DNA from: Burkholderiales bacterium
GTDB lineage: Bacteria; Pseudomonadota; Gammaproteobacteria; Burkholderiales; Burkholderiaceae
Direction of reading: 5' to 3'
DNA: 64,000 nucleotides
Assembly: GCA_026225235.1 (NCBI GenBank)
Contig: JAMFSK010000024.1
Location: forward strand, 1-64,000
Under the pieces are notes generated by a model. It saw only the letters and a list, made by a program, of their open reading frames with translations, had not been told where the DNA came from and did no database searches. A program made the translations under genes and the position numbers. This document shows, piece by piece, positions 1 through 9,216 of this stretch (positions are counted from its first letter, which is position 1; the number at the start of each line of letters is the position of its first letter).

Positions 1-1
1 C

Positions 2-571
<570 letters not shown>

Positions 572-618
572 GCGCCGTTCTGTCAGTCGCCTCCCCGCCC
601 CCCGCCCTGGAGATCAAC

Positions 619-1650
619 ATGTCGATTACGCCGCAGGAAGCACTCCAACGCACGATCGAACACCGCGAGATCTTTCACGACGAGATGCTGCACCTGATGC
701 GGCTGATCATGCGTGGCGAGGTCTCGCCGGTCATGATGGCGGCGCTGATCACGGGGTTGCGCGTCAAAAAAGAGACGATCGGCGAGATCGCCGCGGCCGC
801 GATGGTGATGCGCGAGTTCGCGAACAAGGTCGACGTCGCCGATAACTCACATTTCGTCGACATCGTCGGCACCGGCGGCGACGGCTCGCACACCTTCAAT
901 ATCTCGACGGCGACCATGTTTGTCACGGCCGCGGCCGGCGCCAAGGTGGCCAAGCATGGCAATCGCGGCGTATCGAGCAAGTCGGGCAGCGCGGATGTGC
1001 TCGAGGCGCTTGGCGTCAATATCATGCTCTCGCCACCGCAAGTCGCCGAGTCGATCGCCGAGACGGGCATGGGCTTCATGTTTGCGCCCAATCACCATCC
1101 GGCCATGAAAAACGTCGCAGCGGTCCGGCGCGAAATGGGCGTGCGCACGCTGTTCAATATTCTCGGCCCGCTCACCAATCCGGCCGGGGCTCCGAACCAG
1201 CTGATGGGCGTGTTTCATCCCGACCTTGTCGGGATCCAGGTCCGCGTGATGCAGCGTCTGGGTGCGCAGCACGTGCTCGTGGTCTACGGCCAGGACGGCA
1301 TGGACGAAGTCTCGCTCGGTGCGACCACCAAGGTGGGCGAGTTGCGCGACGGCAAGATTCTCGAATACGAGATTCACCCTGAGGACTTCGGCTTGCAGAT
1401 GATGTCGAACCGGTCGCTCAAAGTCGCCAACGCAGAGGAGTCGAAGGTTCTGCTGCTCGAGGCACTCGACAACAAGCCGGGCGTCGCGCGAGAAATCGTC
1501 ACGCTCAATGCAGCGGCTGCGCTGTACGCGGCAGATGTCGTCGGCACGATCGCCGATGGCTTTGCGCTTGCTCGCGAGGCGATCGCCACCGGAGCGGCAC
1601 GAGCGAAGGTCGACGCGCTCGTGCAGTTCACGCAGCGGTGTGCCGCGTAG
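619..1650 (+). CDS. trpD: Anthranilate phosphoribosyltransferase
   Basis: Transfers phosphoribosyl from PRPP to anthranilate. The product is 343 residues from ATG 619. That start has a GGAG 6-7 bases upstream and gives the usual family N-terminus [17 protein letters not shown]. An in-frame ATG at 568 overlaps the trpG stop (ATGA) and would add 17 non-conserved residues, so I prefer 619, though translational coupling from 568 is possible. The glycine-rich PRPP/anthranilate motif [15 protein letters not shown] and [21 protein letters not shown] are intact. It is followed by a strong hairpin and then trpC. Confidence 0.96.
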   Translation: MSITPQEALQRTIEHREIFHDEMLHLMRLIMRGEVSPVMMAALITGLRVKKETIGEIAAAAMVMREFANKVDVADNSHFVDIVGTGGDGSHTFNISTATMFVTAAAGAKVAKHGNRGVSSKSGSADVLEALGVNIMLSPPQVAESIAETGMGFMFAPNHHPAMKNVAAVRREMGVRTLFNILGPLTNPAGAPNQLMGVFHPDLVGIQVRVMQRLGAQHVLVVYGQDGMDEVSLGATTKVGELRDGKILEYEIHPEDFGLQMMSNRSLKVANAEESKVLLLEALDNKPGVAREIVTLNAAAALYAADVVGTIADGFALAREAIATGAARAKVDALVQFTQRCAA

Positions 1651-1659
1651 CGCCGCGGC

Positions 1660-1693
1660 GGCAACACTTGTCGGCTAGCCGATAAGCGTTGCC
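1660..1693. repeat. Near-perfect inverted repeat between trpD and trpC
   Basis: The 16-base arms 1660-1675 and 1678-1693 surround a TA centre. Read as RNA they pair fully except for one A-C mismatch and one G-U pair. No T-run follows on either strand, so this does not look like an intrinsic terminator. It lies 10 bases after the trpD stop and 62 bases before trpC. It could stabilise or process the operon mRNA or bind a protein; which one is unknown. Confidence 0.75.
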
Positions 1694-1755
1694 ACGCAAG
1701 CACCCGACAGCCCACAAATGCCCATCGAAGTCACCCTGAACCTGGCAACGAAGTC

Positions 1756-2544
1756 ATGAGCGATATTCTCGACAAGATCATTGCGGTGAAGCGGCAGGAA
1801 GTCGCCATCGCCCAACAAGGCTTTCCGTTCGAAGACCTGCGTCTGACCGCGGAATCGCGCGAACCCGTGCGGGATTTCGTTGGCGCGATCCGCGCCAAGC
1901 ACGAGATCGGCGCGGCGGCGGTGATCGCCGAGATCAAAAAGGCGAGCCCGTCGAAAGGCGTGTTGCGTGAGGACTTCCGGCCGGCCGAGATTGCCCAGAC
2001 TTATGCTCGGCATGGAGCGGCCTGCCTGTCAGTGCTGACCGACGTGCAGTTCTTCCAGGGCAGCACCCTTTATCTGGAAGCGGCGCGTGCCGCGTGCAAT
2101 ATTCCGGTGCTGCGCAAGGACTTCATCATCGATCCGTATCAGATCGCCGAAGCCCGTGCGATGAACGCCGACTGCATCTTGCTGATCGCCGCGGCACTGG
2201 CGCCGCAGCAGATGCGCGAGCTTGAAGCGTTTGCGCAGACCCTGGGCCTCGCGGTGCTGGTCGAAGTCCACAACGCGCAGGAACTCGAGCACGCGCTGAC
2301 GCTCCATACACCGCTCATCGGTGTCAACAATCGCAACCTGCGGACCTTTGAGACGACGCTCGAGACCACGCTCGCACTGCTCGATCAGATTCCTGAAGAC
2401 CGAATTGTGGTCACTGAATCGGGTATCGTCGACCGCGCGGATGTCGATCGCATGCGGGCGAGTGGTGTCGACTCTTTCCTGGTGGGCGAGGCATTCATGC
2501 GTGCTGCCGATCCGGGTATGGAACTGGCCAAGCTCTTTTTCTAA
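1756..2544 (+). CDS. trpC: Indole-3-glycerol-phosphate synthase
   Basis: Closes the ring of 1-(2-carboxyphenylamino)-1-deoxyribulose 5-phosphate to give indole-3-glycerol phosphate. The 262-residue TIM barrel is a stand-alone enzyme, not fused to TrpF. Family motifs are present in order: [13 protein letters not shown] (strand 1, substrate Lys), [31 protein letters not shown] and VTESGI near the C-terminus. It lies 105 bases after trpD across the hairpin at 1660-1693, and is presumably cotranscribed with trpGD. Confidence 0.96.
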   Translation: MSDILDKIIAVKRQEVAIAQQGFPFEDLRLTAESREPVRDFVGAIRAKHEIGAAAVIAEIKKASPSKGVLREDFRPAEIAQTYARHGAACLSVLTDVQFFQGSTLYLEAARAACNIPVLRKDFIIDPYQIAEARAMNADCILLIAAALAPQQMRELEAFAQTLGLAVLVEVHNAQELEHALTLHTPLIGVNNRNLRTFETTLETTLALLDQIPEDRIVVTESGIVDRADVDRMRASGVDSFLVGEAFMRAADPGMELAKLFF

Positions 2545-2625
2545 GCGAGGCTCGCGGGCGCTTTCGTCTGCCTTGTCTGGCGCCTGATCCACCGCCTTTC
2601 GATCCCTCTTTGCCTGGAAGCTGTC

Positions 2626-3381
2626 ATGTCCGTCGAAGCAGAACTCAAGCTTGCGCTTCCTCATGAGCACCTTGCGCTCGCCCGCGAGACGCTCGATGCG
2701 CTGGCGGGGACGGCCGGCCGGCCGATGCGGCTCGCCAACCTCTACTACGACACGCCTGAACTCGATCTCCAGCGCTCGCGCAGCGCGTTGCGCTTGCGAC
2801 TCTCGGGCACGCGCTGGTTGCAGACGTTCAAGTCGGGCGGAGGCGCGAGTGCGGGACTGCACCGCCGTCACGAGTGGGAAATGCAGGTGACGGGCGAAGC
2901 GCTCGAAGCGGATGCCCTCCTTGCAGCGATCGAGCGCGATCTCGGCTCGAAGCCCGACTCGAAGCCGGCGGTAACATCGGACTCGACGTCAGGCTCCTCC
3001 GGAGACAGCACGAGCGGCACCCCGGGCAGCGAAGAACACACAGCACTTCAGTCAGCCTTGCAGACCTTGCGCACTGTCTTCCCGCGAATCGCTCCGCTGT
3101 TCCGTACGGATTTCACGCGGACTTTGTGGAATCTCGAAGAAGGCGACAACCGCATCGAGGCCGCGCTCGACGAAGGCGAAGTCAGCCTCGGCGAGGGCGC
3201 GCAGCGCCAGACGACGCCGATCGTCGAAATCGAACTAGAACTGAAGCGTGGCGATGAAGCTGCGCTGCATCGCGTCGCAAAAATCCTCAGCGAACGCATT
3301 CCCGGCTTGAAGGGCGACGACGTGAGCAAAGCTGAACGCGGCTACCGACTGCATGCGCGACTGCGCGATGCTGCCCGATAG
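2626..3381 (+). CDS. CYTH domain protein (class IV adenylate cyclase/thiamine triphosphatase fold)
   Basis: The N-terminus has the CYTH signature ExExK (VEAELKLALP), followed by NLYYDTPELDL and an RLRLSG stretch that line the triphosphate tunnel. Relatives include YgiF-type inorganic triphosphatases, so hydrolysis of a triphosphate is the likely activity; the substrate is not shown. The product is 251 residues with no C-terminal CHAD domain. A Ser/Thr/Gly-rich low-complexity insert (about residues 106-140) interrupts the domain before the second half (IEAALDEGEVSLG, PIVEIELELKRGD). It lies 81 bases downstream of trpC and may be cotranscribed. Confidence 0.8.
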   Translation: MSVEAELKLALPHEHLALARETLDALAGTAGRPMRLANLYYDTPELDLQRSRSALRLRLSGTRWLQTFKSGGGASAGLHRRHEWEMQVTGEALEADALLAAIERDLGSKPDSKPAVTSDSTSGSSGDSTSGTPGSEEHTALQSALQTLRTVFPRIAPLFRTDFTRTLWNLEEGDNRIEAALDEGEVSLGEGAQRQTTPIVEIELELKRGDEAALHRVAKILSERIPGLKGDDVSKAERGYRLHARLRDAAR

Positions 3382-3493
3382 CTGACGCAGCCTTGAACTC
3401 CGCCGCGCCTCTGTCGTCCCCTGGCAACGTCGCCCCTGTCGTCCCCGTCGCTCCTGCCACGCCCTCTGCCGCGCTTCTGCCTTGAATCCCGCC

Positions 3494-4222
3494 ATGAACC
3501 CTGACGCCCCGTCCCTCGAAGCCCAGTTCGGCGCTCTTTCACCCGCCTGGAAAGACTGCGTTCGCCGCTTCATCGACAGCACGAAGTTCGCCGAACTCTG
3601 CGCCTTCGTCAATCGAGAGCGCGCCGCAGACAAAACGATCTATCCGGATACCGTGTTCCACGCGCTTGAACTCATCGAGCCCGACGACGTCAAGGTCGTG
3701 ATCCTGGGTCAGGACCCGTATCACGGCGAAGACCGCGGCATCCCGCAAGCCCACGGTCTCGCGTTCTCGGTGCGACCCGGCGTGCGTCCTCCGCCTTCGC
3801 TGCGCAATATCTACAAGGAAATTGCCGCAAGCCTCGGCTATCCGATCCCCTCACACGGCAATCTGGAATATTGGGCGAAGCAAGGCGTGCTGCTGCTCAA
3901 TACCGTACTAACGGTCGAGCGCGGCCAAGCTGCAAGTCATGCAAAGAAGGGATGGGAAGGCTTTACCGACACCTTGATCGAAGGACTGTCGGCCCAGCAC
4001 GAGGGGCTGGTTTTCATGCTGTGGGGCGCGCATGCGCAGGCCAAGCGGGCGTTGCTGCATGGGCGCAATCATGTGATTCTCGAAGCGCCCCATCCGTCGC
4101 CGCTATCGGCGCATCGGGGCTTTCTGGGCAGCCGGCATTTCGTGCTCGCGAACGAGGCACTCGAACGTCAGGGCCGTCAACCGATCGACTGGCGCCTGCC
4201 GGACTTGCCGGCAAGCGCCTGA
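3494..4222 (+). CDS. ung: Uracil-DNA glycosylase
   Basis: Excises uracil from DNA in base excision repair. The water-activating motif GQDPYHG, the uracil-binding motif LLLNTVLTVERG and the Ser/Pro- and Leu-loop motif HPSPLSAHRGF are all intact, so this is a catalytically complete family 1 UDG (242 residues from ATG 3494). An in-frame TTG at 3482 would add four residues (MNPA), and the choice between the two is weak. The 110 bases upstream are pyrimidine-rich and contain a repeated CTGTCGTCCCC. The gene converges on azoR. Confidence 0.95.
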   Translation: MNPDAPSLEAQFGALSPAWKDCVRRFIDSTKFAELCAFVNRERAADKTIYPDTVFHALELIEPDDVKVVILGQDPYHGEDRGIPQAHGLAFSVRPGVRPPPSLRNIYKEIAASLGYPIPSHGNLEYWAKQGVLLLNTVLTVERGQAASHAKKGWEGFTDTLIEGLSAQHEGLVFMLWGAHAQAKRALLHGRNHVILEAPHPSPLSAHRGFLGSRHFVLANEALERQGRQPIDWRLPDLPASA

Positions 4223-4242
4223 CCGTTACGCTCTGAGCGTGC

Positions 4243-4839
4243 TCAGATCGCGGCGATCGCTTCGCGCGCGACGCTCAGCGCCTTAGCCGCTGCGTCAGGA
4301 CCCATCGCCAGGCCTTCTGCATAGACGAACTCGAGATCGGTCATGCCGAGGAAACCGAGGAAGGTCTTGAGATAGTGCGTCTGCGTGTCGTTCGGCGTAC
4401 CCGTGTACATGCCGCCGCGTGCCGCTGCGATATAGACCTTCTTGCCCTTGACCAGACCTTCAGGACCTTCCGCGGTGTAGCGGAACGTCACGCCGGCACG
4501 CGCGATCCAGTCGAAGTAAGCCTTGAGCTGGGTCGAGATACCGAAGTTATACAGGGGCACGCCGATCACGATCACGTCGGCAGCTTGCAGCTCGTCGATC
4601 AAAGCCTGGCTGCGTGCATCGATCGCGACTTGTTCGGGGGTGCGCTTATCAGCCGGCGTAAAGAACGCGCCAAGCACCGTGTCGTCGAGGTGCGGCAGGT
4701 TGTCGGCGAGCAAGTCGCGGACAACGACTTTAGCGCCGCCGTTGCGTTGCGCGAGCTTCGCCACCAGTTCATTGGCCAGCAGGGTCGATTGCGCGCCTTG
4801 CGAGCGTGCGGCGGAATTAAGTTGAAGGATGGTCGTCAT
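4243..4839 (-). CDS. azoR: FMN-dependent NADH-azoreductase
   Basis: Flavodoxin-fold NAD(P)H oxidoreductase of 198 residues that reduces quinones and azo compounds. It begins [18 protein letters not shown], matching the FMN phosphate-binding loop, and contains [24 protein letters not shown] in parts (VPLYNFG contacts FMN). [10 protein letters not shown] and the C-terminal [10 protein letters not shown] are also typical. It is single-gene and convergent with ung across 20 bases. The upstream stretch contains a long hairpin that probably belongs to the gene before it. Confidence 0.92.
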   Translation of the reverse strand: MTTILQLNSAARSQGAQSTLLANELVAKLAQRNGGAKVVVRDLLADNLPHLDDTVLGAFFTPADKRTPEQVAIDARSQALIDELQAADVIVIGVPLYNFGISTQLKAYFDWIARAGVTFRYTAEGPEGLVKGKKVYIAAARGGMYTGTPNDTQTHYLKTFLGFLGMTDLEFVYAEGLAMGPDAAAKALSVAREAIAAI

Positions 4840-4922
4840 GTGTGGCTCCGGATCAGATGGTGGGTCTCCCGGGATACCGAAAGACCTTGGGGCACATCAT
4901 GAGTTTTTGGCGCCAACTTAAA

Positions 4923-4970
4923 AAGCCATTGCCGTTCAACACATTGTCCTGTGTGGAACAACAATGGCTT
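4923..4970 (-). terminator. Long hairpin with T-run, probable terminator of the M61 peptidase gene
   Basis: Outer arms 4923-4931 and 4962-4970 pair perfectly over nine bases. After a 2x2 internal loop, inner arms 4934-4943 and 4950-4959 pair with one mismatch around a six-base loop. Read on the minus strand, the outer arm ends in a GGCTTTTT run, as in an intrinsic terminator. It lies 62 bases beyond the stop of the peptidase gene and upstream of azoR. Confidence 0.65.
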
Positions 4971-5031
4971 ATCGGGATGCCTCGCAAAGCGGCCCCGGCC
5001 CGTCCTGCCGGTGGCGCTCGCTTCCTTACTG

Positions 5032-6840
5032 TCAGGCGCCAAGCCAGCCTTTGCGCAAAACTTCGGCCGGGCTGCGCTTCCGGCCGGTCGTTTTACCCTG
5101 ACCAACAGTCAGGCGATAGCGGGCCACTTCCGGCGCATCGAGCGTCAACGTCGTCTGGCGCAGTGCATCGCGACGGAATGCATGAACCTCGACCCGGTCG
5201 CCCGGACGATACCGGCTGAGCAGCGTCTCGAGATTGCTACCCGTCACCCGCAATCCATCGAGGGCCACGAGCACATCGCCCGCCGACAGACCGCCACGAC
5301 GAGCGGCACTGCCGTCGTGAACAGCGGCCAGCGTGCAGTCGGCGCCGCCTCGCACCCGCGCGCCGATCGACGGCTTGCCGTTCGTCGTATCGGGTTCGAG
5401 CGTCACGCCAAACGGCGCAAGCAATTCAGCTAGCGGCAAATCACGCGTGCCGTGAACTGCCTCGGTGAACAGGCGGCCGAGTTCGACACCGGTGACCTCG
5501 CGGATCAGGGGTTCGACCTCGTCTTCGCCAATGCCCCTGGCCTTGCCCAAATAGAAGTCGCGCCCATAGCGGACCCACAGCGCGCGCATCACGTCGTCGA
5601 GCGATTTTCGACCACCGGTTGCCTCGCGTATCGCGAGGTCGAACGCGAGCGCCACCAGCGAGCCCTTCGTGTAATAGCTGACGATCGCGTTCGGCGCGTT
5701 CTCGTCTTGCCGGTAGTACTTGACCCAGGTGTCGAACGAACTCTCCGCGACGCTTTGCTTGCGGCGGCCATTGCCCCGCAGCACGCCACCGATCGTCTTG
5801 CCGACCAGACCCAGATAATCAGAGCGCTCGATCACCCCGCTGCGAACCAGGATCAGATCGTCGTAATACGAAGTGAACCCTTCGAAGAGCCAGAGCAGCG
5901 AGGTGTAGCTCTCTTGCTTGAGATCGTACGGCGCGAACGCGGCCGGCTTGATTCGCTTGACGTTCCAGGTATGAAAATACTCGTGGCTGCACAGGCCGAG
6001 ATAGGTCCGGTAGCCATCGGTCATCGCTTCCTTGCCGCGCACCGGCAGATCGCCCCGATTGCAGATGAGTGCGGTCGAGGCGCGGTGTTCGAGACCGCCG
6101 TAGCCATCGGCGACTGCGAGCGTCATGAACACATAACGATCCATCGGCGCACGCCGGGTGCGCGGCTCGAACAGCGCGATCTGGGTTGCGCAGATCCGTT
6201 CGAGATCGCGCGCGAGGCGCGGCATATCGAGCGATGTGACCTTGCCCGAGATCACGATGTCATGCGAGACGCCGTGCGCCTCGAAGCGGCCGAGTTCGAA
6301 ACGACCGAGCGTGACGGGATGGTCGGTCAGCTCGTCGTAGTTGTCGGCCCGGTACTCGCCGAAGCTATATCGCTTCGTGCCGCGGACTTCGCGCAGCGCC
6401 GTCGCGACGCGCCAGTCGCCGTACTGCTCGCCAGCAGGCGCCTCGATCGTGACCCGGCATTCCGCCGCTTCATACCCGAGCGGCAGCAGGAACACGCTGG
6501 TGCCGTTGAAAAATCCGATCTCGTCGTCCAGATGCGCGGCGCGCACCGACAAGTCCCACGCATAAACCTGGTAGGTCAGGGTCAGCGCACCTTGCACCGA
6601 GGCGGCCTGCCAGGTGTGCTTGTCGAGTTTCTTGAGGCTGACCTTGCGGCCTGTCACTTCGCTGCGCGCCGAGAGCGACACGATATTGCGCGCGAACTCG
6701 CGAATCATGTAGCTGCCCGGAATCCAGACCGGCAGCATGAACCGCTGTCCTTCGGCGGCCGGGTCGGCCACCGTCACCGTCACTTCAAACAGATGCGCAG
6801 CGGGGTCTTTCGGGACGATCGAATATTGAATGGGCTTCAT
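5032..6840 (-). CDS. M61 family metallopeptidase with PDZ domain (glycyl aminopeptidase-like)
   Basis: Product of 602 residues. The beta-rich N-terminal half (MLPVWIPGSYMIREFARN at about 35-52) is the standard M61 N-domain. The gluzincin zinc site is HEYFH at 286-290 with the third ligand Glu320 in LWLFEGFTSYYDD. A PDZ domain occupies about 470-560 (GGADCTLAAVHDGSAARRGG, GDVLVALDG). Relatives cleave N-terminal glycine or alanine. No signal peptide is evident, so it is probably cytoplasmic. It is followed by its own hairpin terminator and preceded by dsbC on the same strand after 68 bases. Confidence 0.9.
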   Translation of the reverse strand: MKPIQYSIVPKDPAAHLFEVTVTVADPAAEGQRFMLPVWIPGSYMIREFARNIVSLSARSEVTGRKVSLKKLDKHTWQAASVQGALTLTYQVYAWDLSVRAAHLDDEIGFFNGTSVFLLPLGYEAAECRVTIEAPAGEQYGDWRVATALREVRGTKRYSFGEYRADNYDELTDHPVTLGRFELGRFEAHGVSHDIVISGKVTSLDMPRLARDLERICATQIALFEPRTRRAPMDRYVFMTLAVADGYGGLEHRASTALICNRGDLPVRGKEAMTDGYRTYLGLCSHEYFHTWNVKRIKPAAFAPYDLKQESYTSLLWLFEGFTSYYDDLILVRSGVIERSDYLGLVGKTIGGVLRGNGRRKQSVAESSFDTWVKYYRQDENAPNAIVSYYTKGSLVALAFDLAIREATGGRKSLDDVMRALWVRYGRDFYLGKARGIGEDEVEPLIREVTGVELGRLFTEAVHGTRDLPLAELLAPFGVTLEPDTTNGKPSIGARVRGGADCTLAAVHDGSAARRGGLSAGDVLVALDGLRVTGSNLETLLSRYRPGDRVEVHAFRRDALRQTTLTLDAPEVARYRLTVGQGKTTGRKRSPAEVLRKGWLGA

Positions 6841-6908
6841 CGACGCTTTTTTTATTGGAAGGACGGGGGCGCGCCGCGCCCCTTGAGGCTGAGTCGGAAT
6901 TGAACAGA

Positions 6909-7652
6909 TCAGTTGACGCTATTCACATTCGCCATTTCTTTCTCGAGCCGGTCGGCGCTGACAGCGCCGGGCAGGCGGCGGCCATCGGCGAGGAACACCG
7001 TCGGCGTCCCCGTGACGCGCAGCGAACGGCCGAGTTCGAGATTGTGCGAGAGCACCTTGGTATCGCAGTTACCCGCCGCGTCCGGCGCGCGACGATCGAG
7101 CATCCATCCGGTCCACGCTTTTGCACGATCGGTCGAGCACCAGATCGACTTCGACTTGATCGTTGAATCCGGCGACAGGATCGGGAACAGGAAGGTATAG
7201 ACGGTCACGTTGTCGACCGACTTCAACTCTTCTTCAAGCTTGTGGCAGTAGGGGCAATTCGGGTCCGAGAACACCGCGATCTTACGCGCGCCCGTGCCCT
7301 TAACCATCTTCACGGCATCCTGAAGCGGCAGCTTCGAGAAGTCGATCTTGTTGAGTTGCGATGCACGCGCCTCAGTCAGGTTGACGCGATTTTTGAGATC
7401 CATCATGTCGCCCGTCAACACGTAATCGCCCTTCGCATCGCTGTAGATGATCTGGTCGGCCGTATCGATTTCATAGATCCCCGGCAGCGGGGTCTTGACG
7501 ATATCGCGGATGTCCGCATCGTCGCCGAGCCGTGTTTTCAACGTTTGCTTGAGCTGGTCGATGACCGGATCGGCGCTTGCCCGCGTGTAAGGCATCAGCG
7601 CGGCCATCGCCAGCGCGAGCATCGGCAGCATGCGAAGTAGTTGGGGTTTCAT
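6909..7652 (-). CDS. dsbC: Thiol:disulfide interchange protein DsbC
   Basis: Periplasmic disulfide isomerase, V-shaped homodimer. The product is 247 residues with a Sec signal peptide (hydrophobic 8-20, cleavage likely after TRASA near residue 26). The N-terminal dimerisation domain is followed by a thioredoxin fold with active site Cys133-Pro-Tyr-Cys136. The cis-proline loop is GTPTVFLADGRRLPG. A second cysteine pair lies further on (SIWCS and GNCDT), as in other DsbC. It lies between the UbiH-type gene and the M61 gene, all on the minus strand. Confidence 0.94.
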   Translation of the reverse strand: MKPQLLRMLPMLALAMAALMPYTRASADPVIDQLKQTLKTRLGDDADIRDIVKTPLPGIYEIDTADQIIYSDAKGDYVLTGDMMDLKNRVNLTEARASQLNKIDFSKLPLQDAVKMVKGTGARKIAVFSDPNCPYCHKLEEELKSVDNVTVYTFLFPILSPDSTIKSKSIWCSTDRAKAWTGWMLDRRAPDAAGNCDTKVLSHNLELGRSLRVTGTPTVFLADGRRLPGAVSADRLEKEMANVNSVN

Positions 7653-7673
7653 GCTTGTCTCCGAAAGATCCAG

Positions 7674-7691
7674 GTCCGGCTTGCGCCGGAC
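7674..7691. repeat. Short hairpin between the UbiH-type gene and dsbC
   Basis: GTCCGGC (7674-7680) and GCCGGAC (7685-7691) form a perfect 7-bp stem with a TTGC loop, upstream of dsbC. No T-run follows, so termination is unproven; it may separate the two minus-strand genes or stabilise a transcript end. Confidence 0.45.
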
Positions 7692-7739
7692 TTCAGTGCA
7701 GCGTTCATAGGTCGGTTGCGAGCCGATCGGGGCGGGACA

Positions 7740-8912
7740 TCAACCGAGCGCGTGAGCCACCAGCCAGCGTTTGACTTGCGGCTGCGCACCGACCAGTGCG
7801 AGACCCGCATTCCGGATGCCCTTCGCGAGCGGCCCGGGCAACGCGAACAAGCGTTGCAGGCCGTCAGTGGCCACCATCATGCGCTGGATGTCTTCACGGC
7901 GCGAGCGTTCGTAACGCCGCAGCAAGATCGGATCACCAACATCGCGAAAGGTTTCCTTCGCCGCCAGTGCGTCGACAAGGGAGGCCACATCGCGCAGGCC
8001 CAGATTCATGCCCTGCCCCGCGAGCGGATGGATCAGATGCGCCGCGTCGCCGACCAGCGCGATGCGCGGCGCGATCAGGCGGTCGACAGTCTGAAGTGCC
8101 AGCGGGAAACCGCGCGGCGCTGTCACGCATTCGAGCGCGCCGAAACGATCGCCGACAACCCGCTCGACCTCGGCCGTAAATTGTTCGGGCGTCAGTGCAA
8201 GCAATTCGTCAGCATGCGCGGTGCGCGCCGACCAGACCAGCGAACCGTACAAGCCCGCAAGCGGCAGCATCGCGACCACCTCGCCCCCGGTAAACCACTG
8301 CGTGGCGGTCTCGCCATGTGACTTGCCAAGACTGAAATTCGCGACGATGCCGGTCTGCTCGTAGTCCCGACGCTTGACGTTCGCATCGGTCTGGGCGCGC
8401 ACCCATGAATGCGCGCCGTCGGCGCCAATCACGAGCGCTGCACTCAAGGCGCTGCCGTCGTCGAGTGCCACCACGGCGTGTTCGGCACCGACCTCAAGCG
8501 CCTGCGCGCGCGCATTGAGCCAGTTGAGCTGCGGCTGAAAGCGCAGCGCCGAGTCGAGCGCCTGCTCGACGTGCGTCGATTCGATGATCCACGCGAGTTG
8601 CGGGACGGCCGCCTGGAACGCCGAGAAATGCAGCTCGGCCTGGGCGTCGCCAAATACGCGCATATCGTAGACCGGACCGATCCGGTCCCCGTCGAGCGCC
8701 TGCCAGACCCGCAGCCGTTCGAGAAAGGCCTGCGAGCTCGACGAAAACGCGTACACGCGGGAATCGAACTGCGCGCCGGGCGCGAGCGGACTCGCGGGCT
8801 GCGCGAGCAACGCCACACGCATGCCGATCTGCGTCAGCGCGAGCGCTGCCGCCTTGCCGACAAGGCCGCCACCGACCACGATGGCCTGAAAGGTTTGAGA
8901 GGTTCCACGCAT
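7740..8912 (-). CDS. UbiH/UbiF-type FAD-dependent hydroxylase
   Basis: Flavoprotein monooxygenase of the ubiquinone-biosynthesis hydroxylase family (390 residues). The dinucleotide-binding GGGLVGKAAALALTQIG lies at the N-terminus, the DG motif is VIGADGAHSWVR, and the second FAD motif is ALVGDAAHLIHPLAGQG. It probably hydroxylates an aromatic ring position in ubiquinone synthesis; the position cannot be told from sequence. ATG 8912 gives the start MRGTSQTFQAIVVGGG; an upstream in-frame ATG at 8957 would read through a C9 tract and add non-conserved residues. A TATAAT on the minus strand at 8924-8919 sits only seven bases before this ATG. Confidence 0.88.
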   Translation of the reverse strand: MRGTSQTFQAIVVGGGLVGKAAALALTQIGMRVALLAQPASPLAPGAQFDSRVYAFSSSSQAFLERLRVWQALDGDRIGPVYDMRVFGDAQAELHFSAFQAAVPQLAWIIESTHVEQALDSALRFQPQLNWLNARAQALEVGAEHAVVALDDGSALSAALVIGADGAHSWVRAQTDANVKRRDYEQTGIVANFSLGKSHGETATQWFTGGEVVAMLPLAGLYGSLVWSARTAHADELLALTPEQFTAEVERVVGDRFGALECVTAPRGFPLALQTVDRLIAPRIALVGDAAHLIHPLAGQGMNLGLRDVASLVDALAAKETFRDVGDPILLRRYERSRREDIQRMMVATDGLQRLFALPGPLAKGIRNAGLALVGAQPQVKRWLVAHALG

Positions 8913-9216
8913 CGAAGCATTATAGCTGCGGGGGGGGGCAAAGGATCGGCGCTGCAAAGCAGGCCGGGCAGGGCATGTTTGCCGGTACGCGCCATGGATG
9001 TACCGCGTGGATCGGGTGCCGCAGGCCTGACTGCCGGCAATCGCCCGGGCGACGGTACAATATGCCCCTTTGCGGCATGGCTCGGGATCGAGCCGGTCAC
9101 CCCGCGCCGGTTGGCCTCAGGCCGGACCGGCGGCGCCGCGATCCGGGCGGCGCTTCGCCGCGGGCCCACTGCGGCATGACCATACCGTTACCGATACTCG
9201 CGATTCGAAGGATTCC
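8913..9216. promoter_or_regulatory. Divergent intergenic region between the UbiH-type gene and ychF
   Basis: Stretch of 304 bases without a supported gene. On the minus strand TATAAT (8924-8919) ends seven bases before the hydroxylase ATG, and a run of nine G (8930-8938, C on the minus strand) sits just upstream. On the plus strand TACAAT at 9056-9061 is a candidate -10 for ychF, with no good -35. No conserved RNA or ORF was recognised. Confidence 0.5.

Noticed and set aside
5452-6903. Long open frame on the plus strand opposite the M61 peptidase gene
   Set aside because: It mirrors a gene with an intact zinc site and PDZ domain; its translation has no family motifs and reflects GC-rich codon bias on the other strand.
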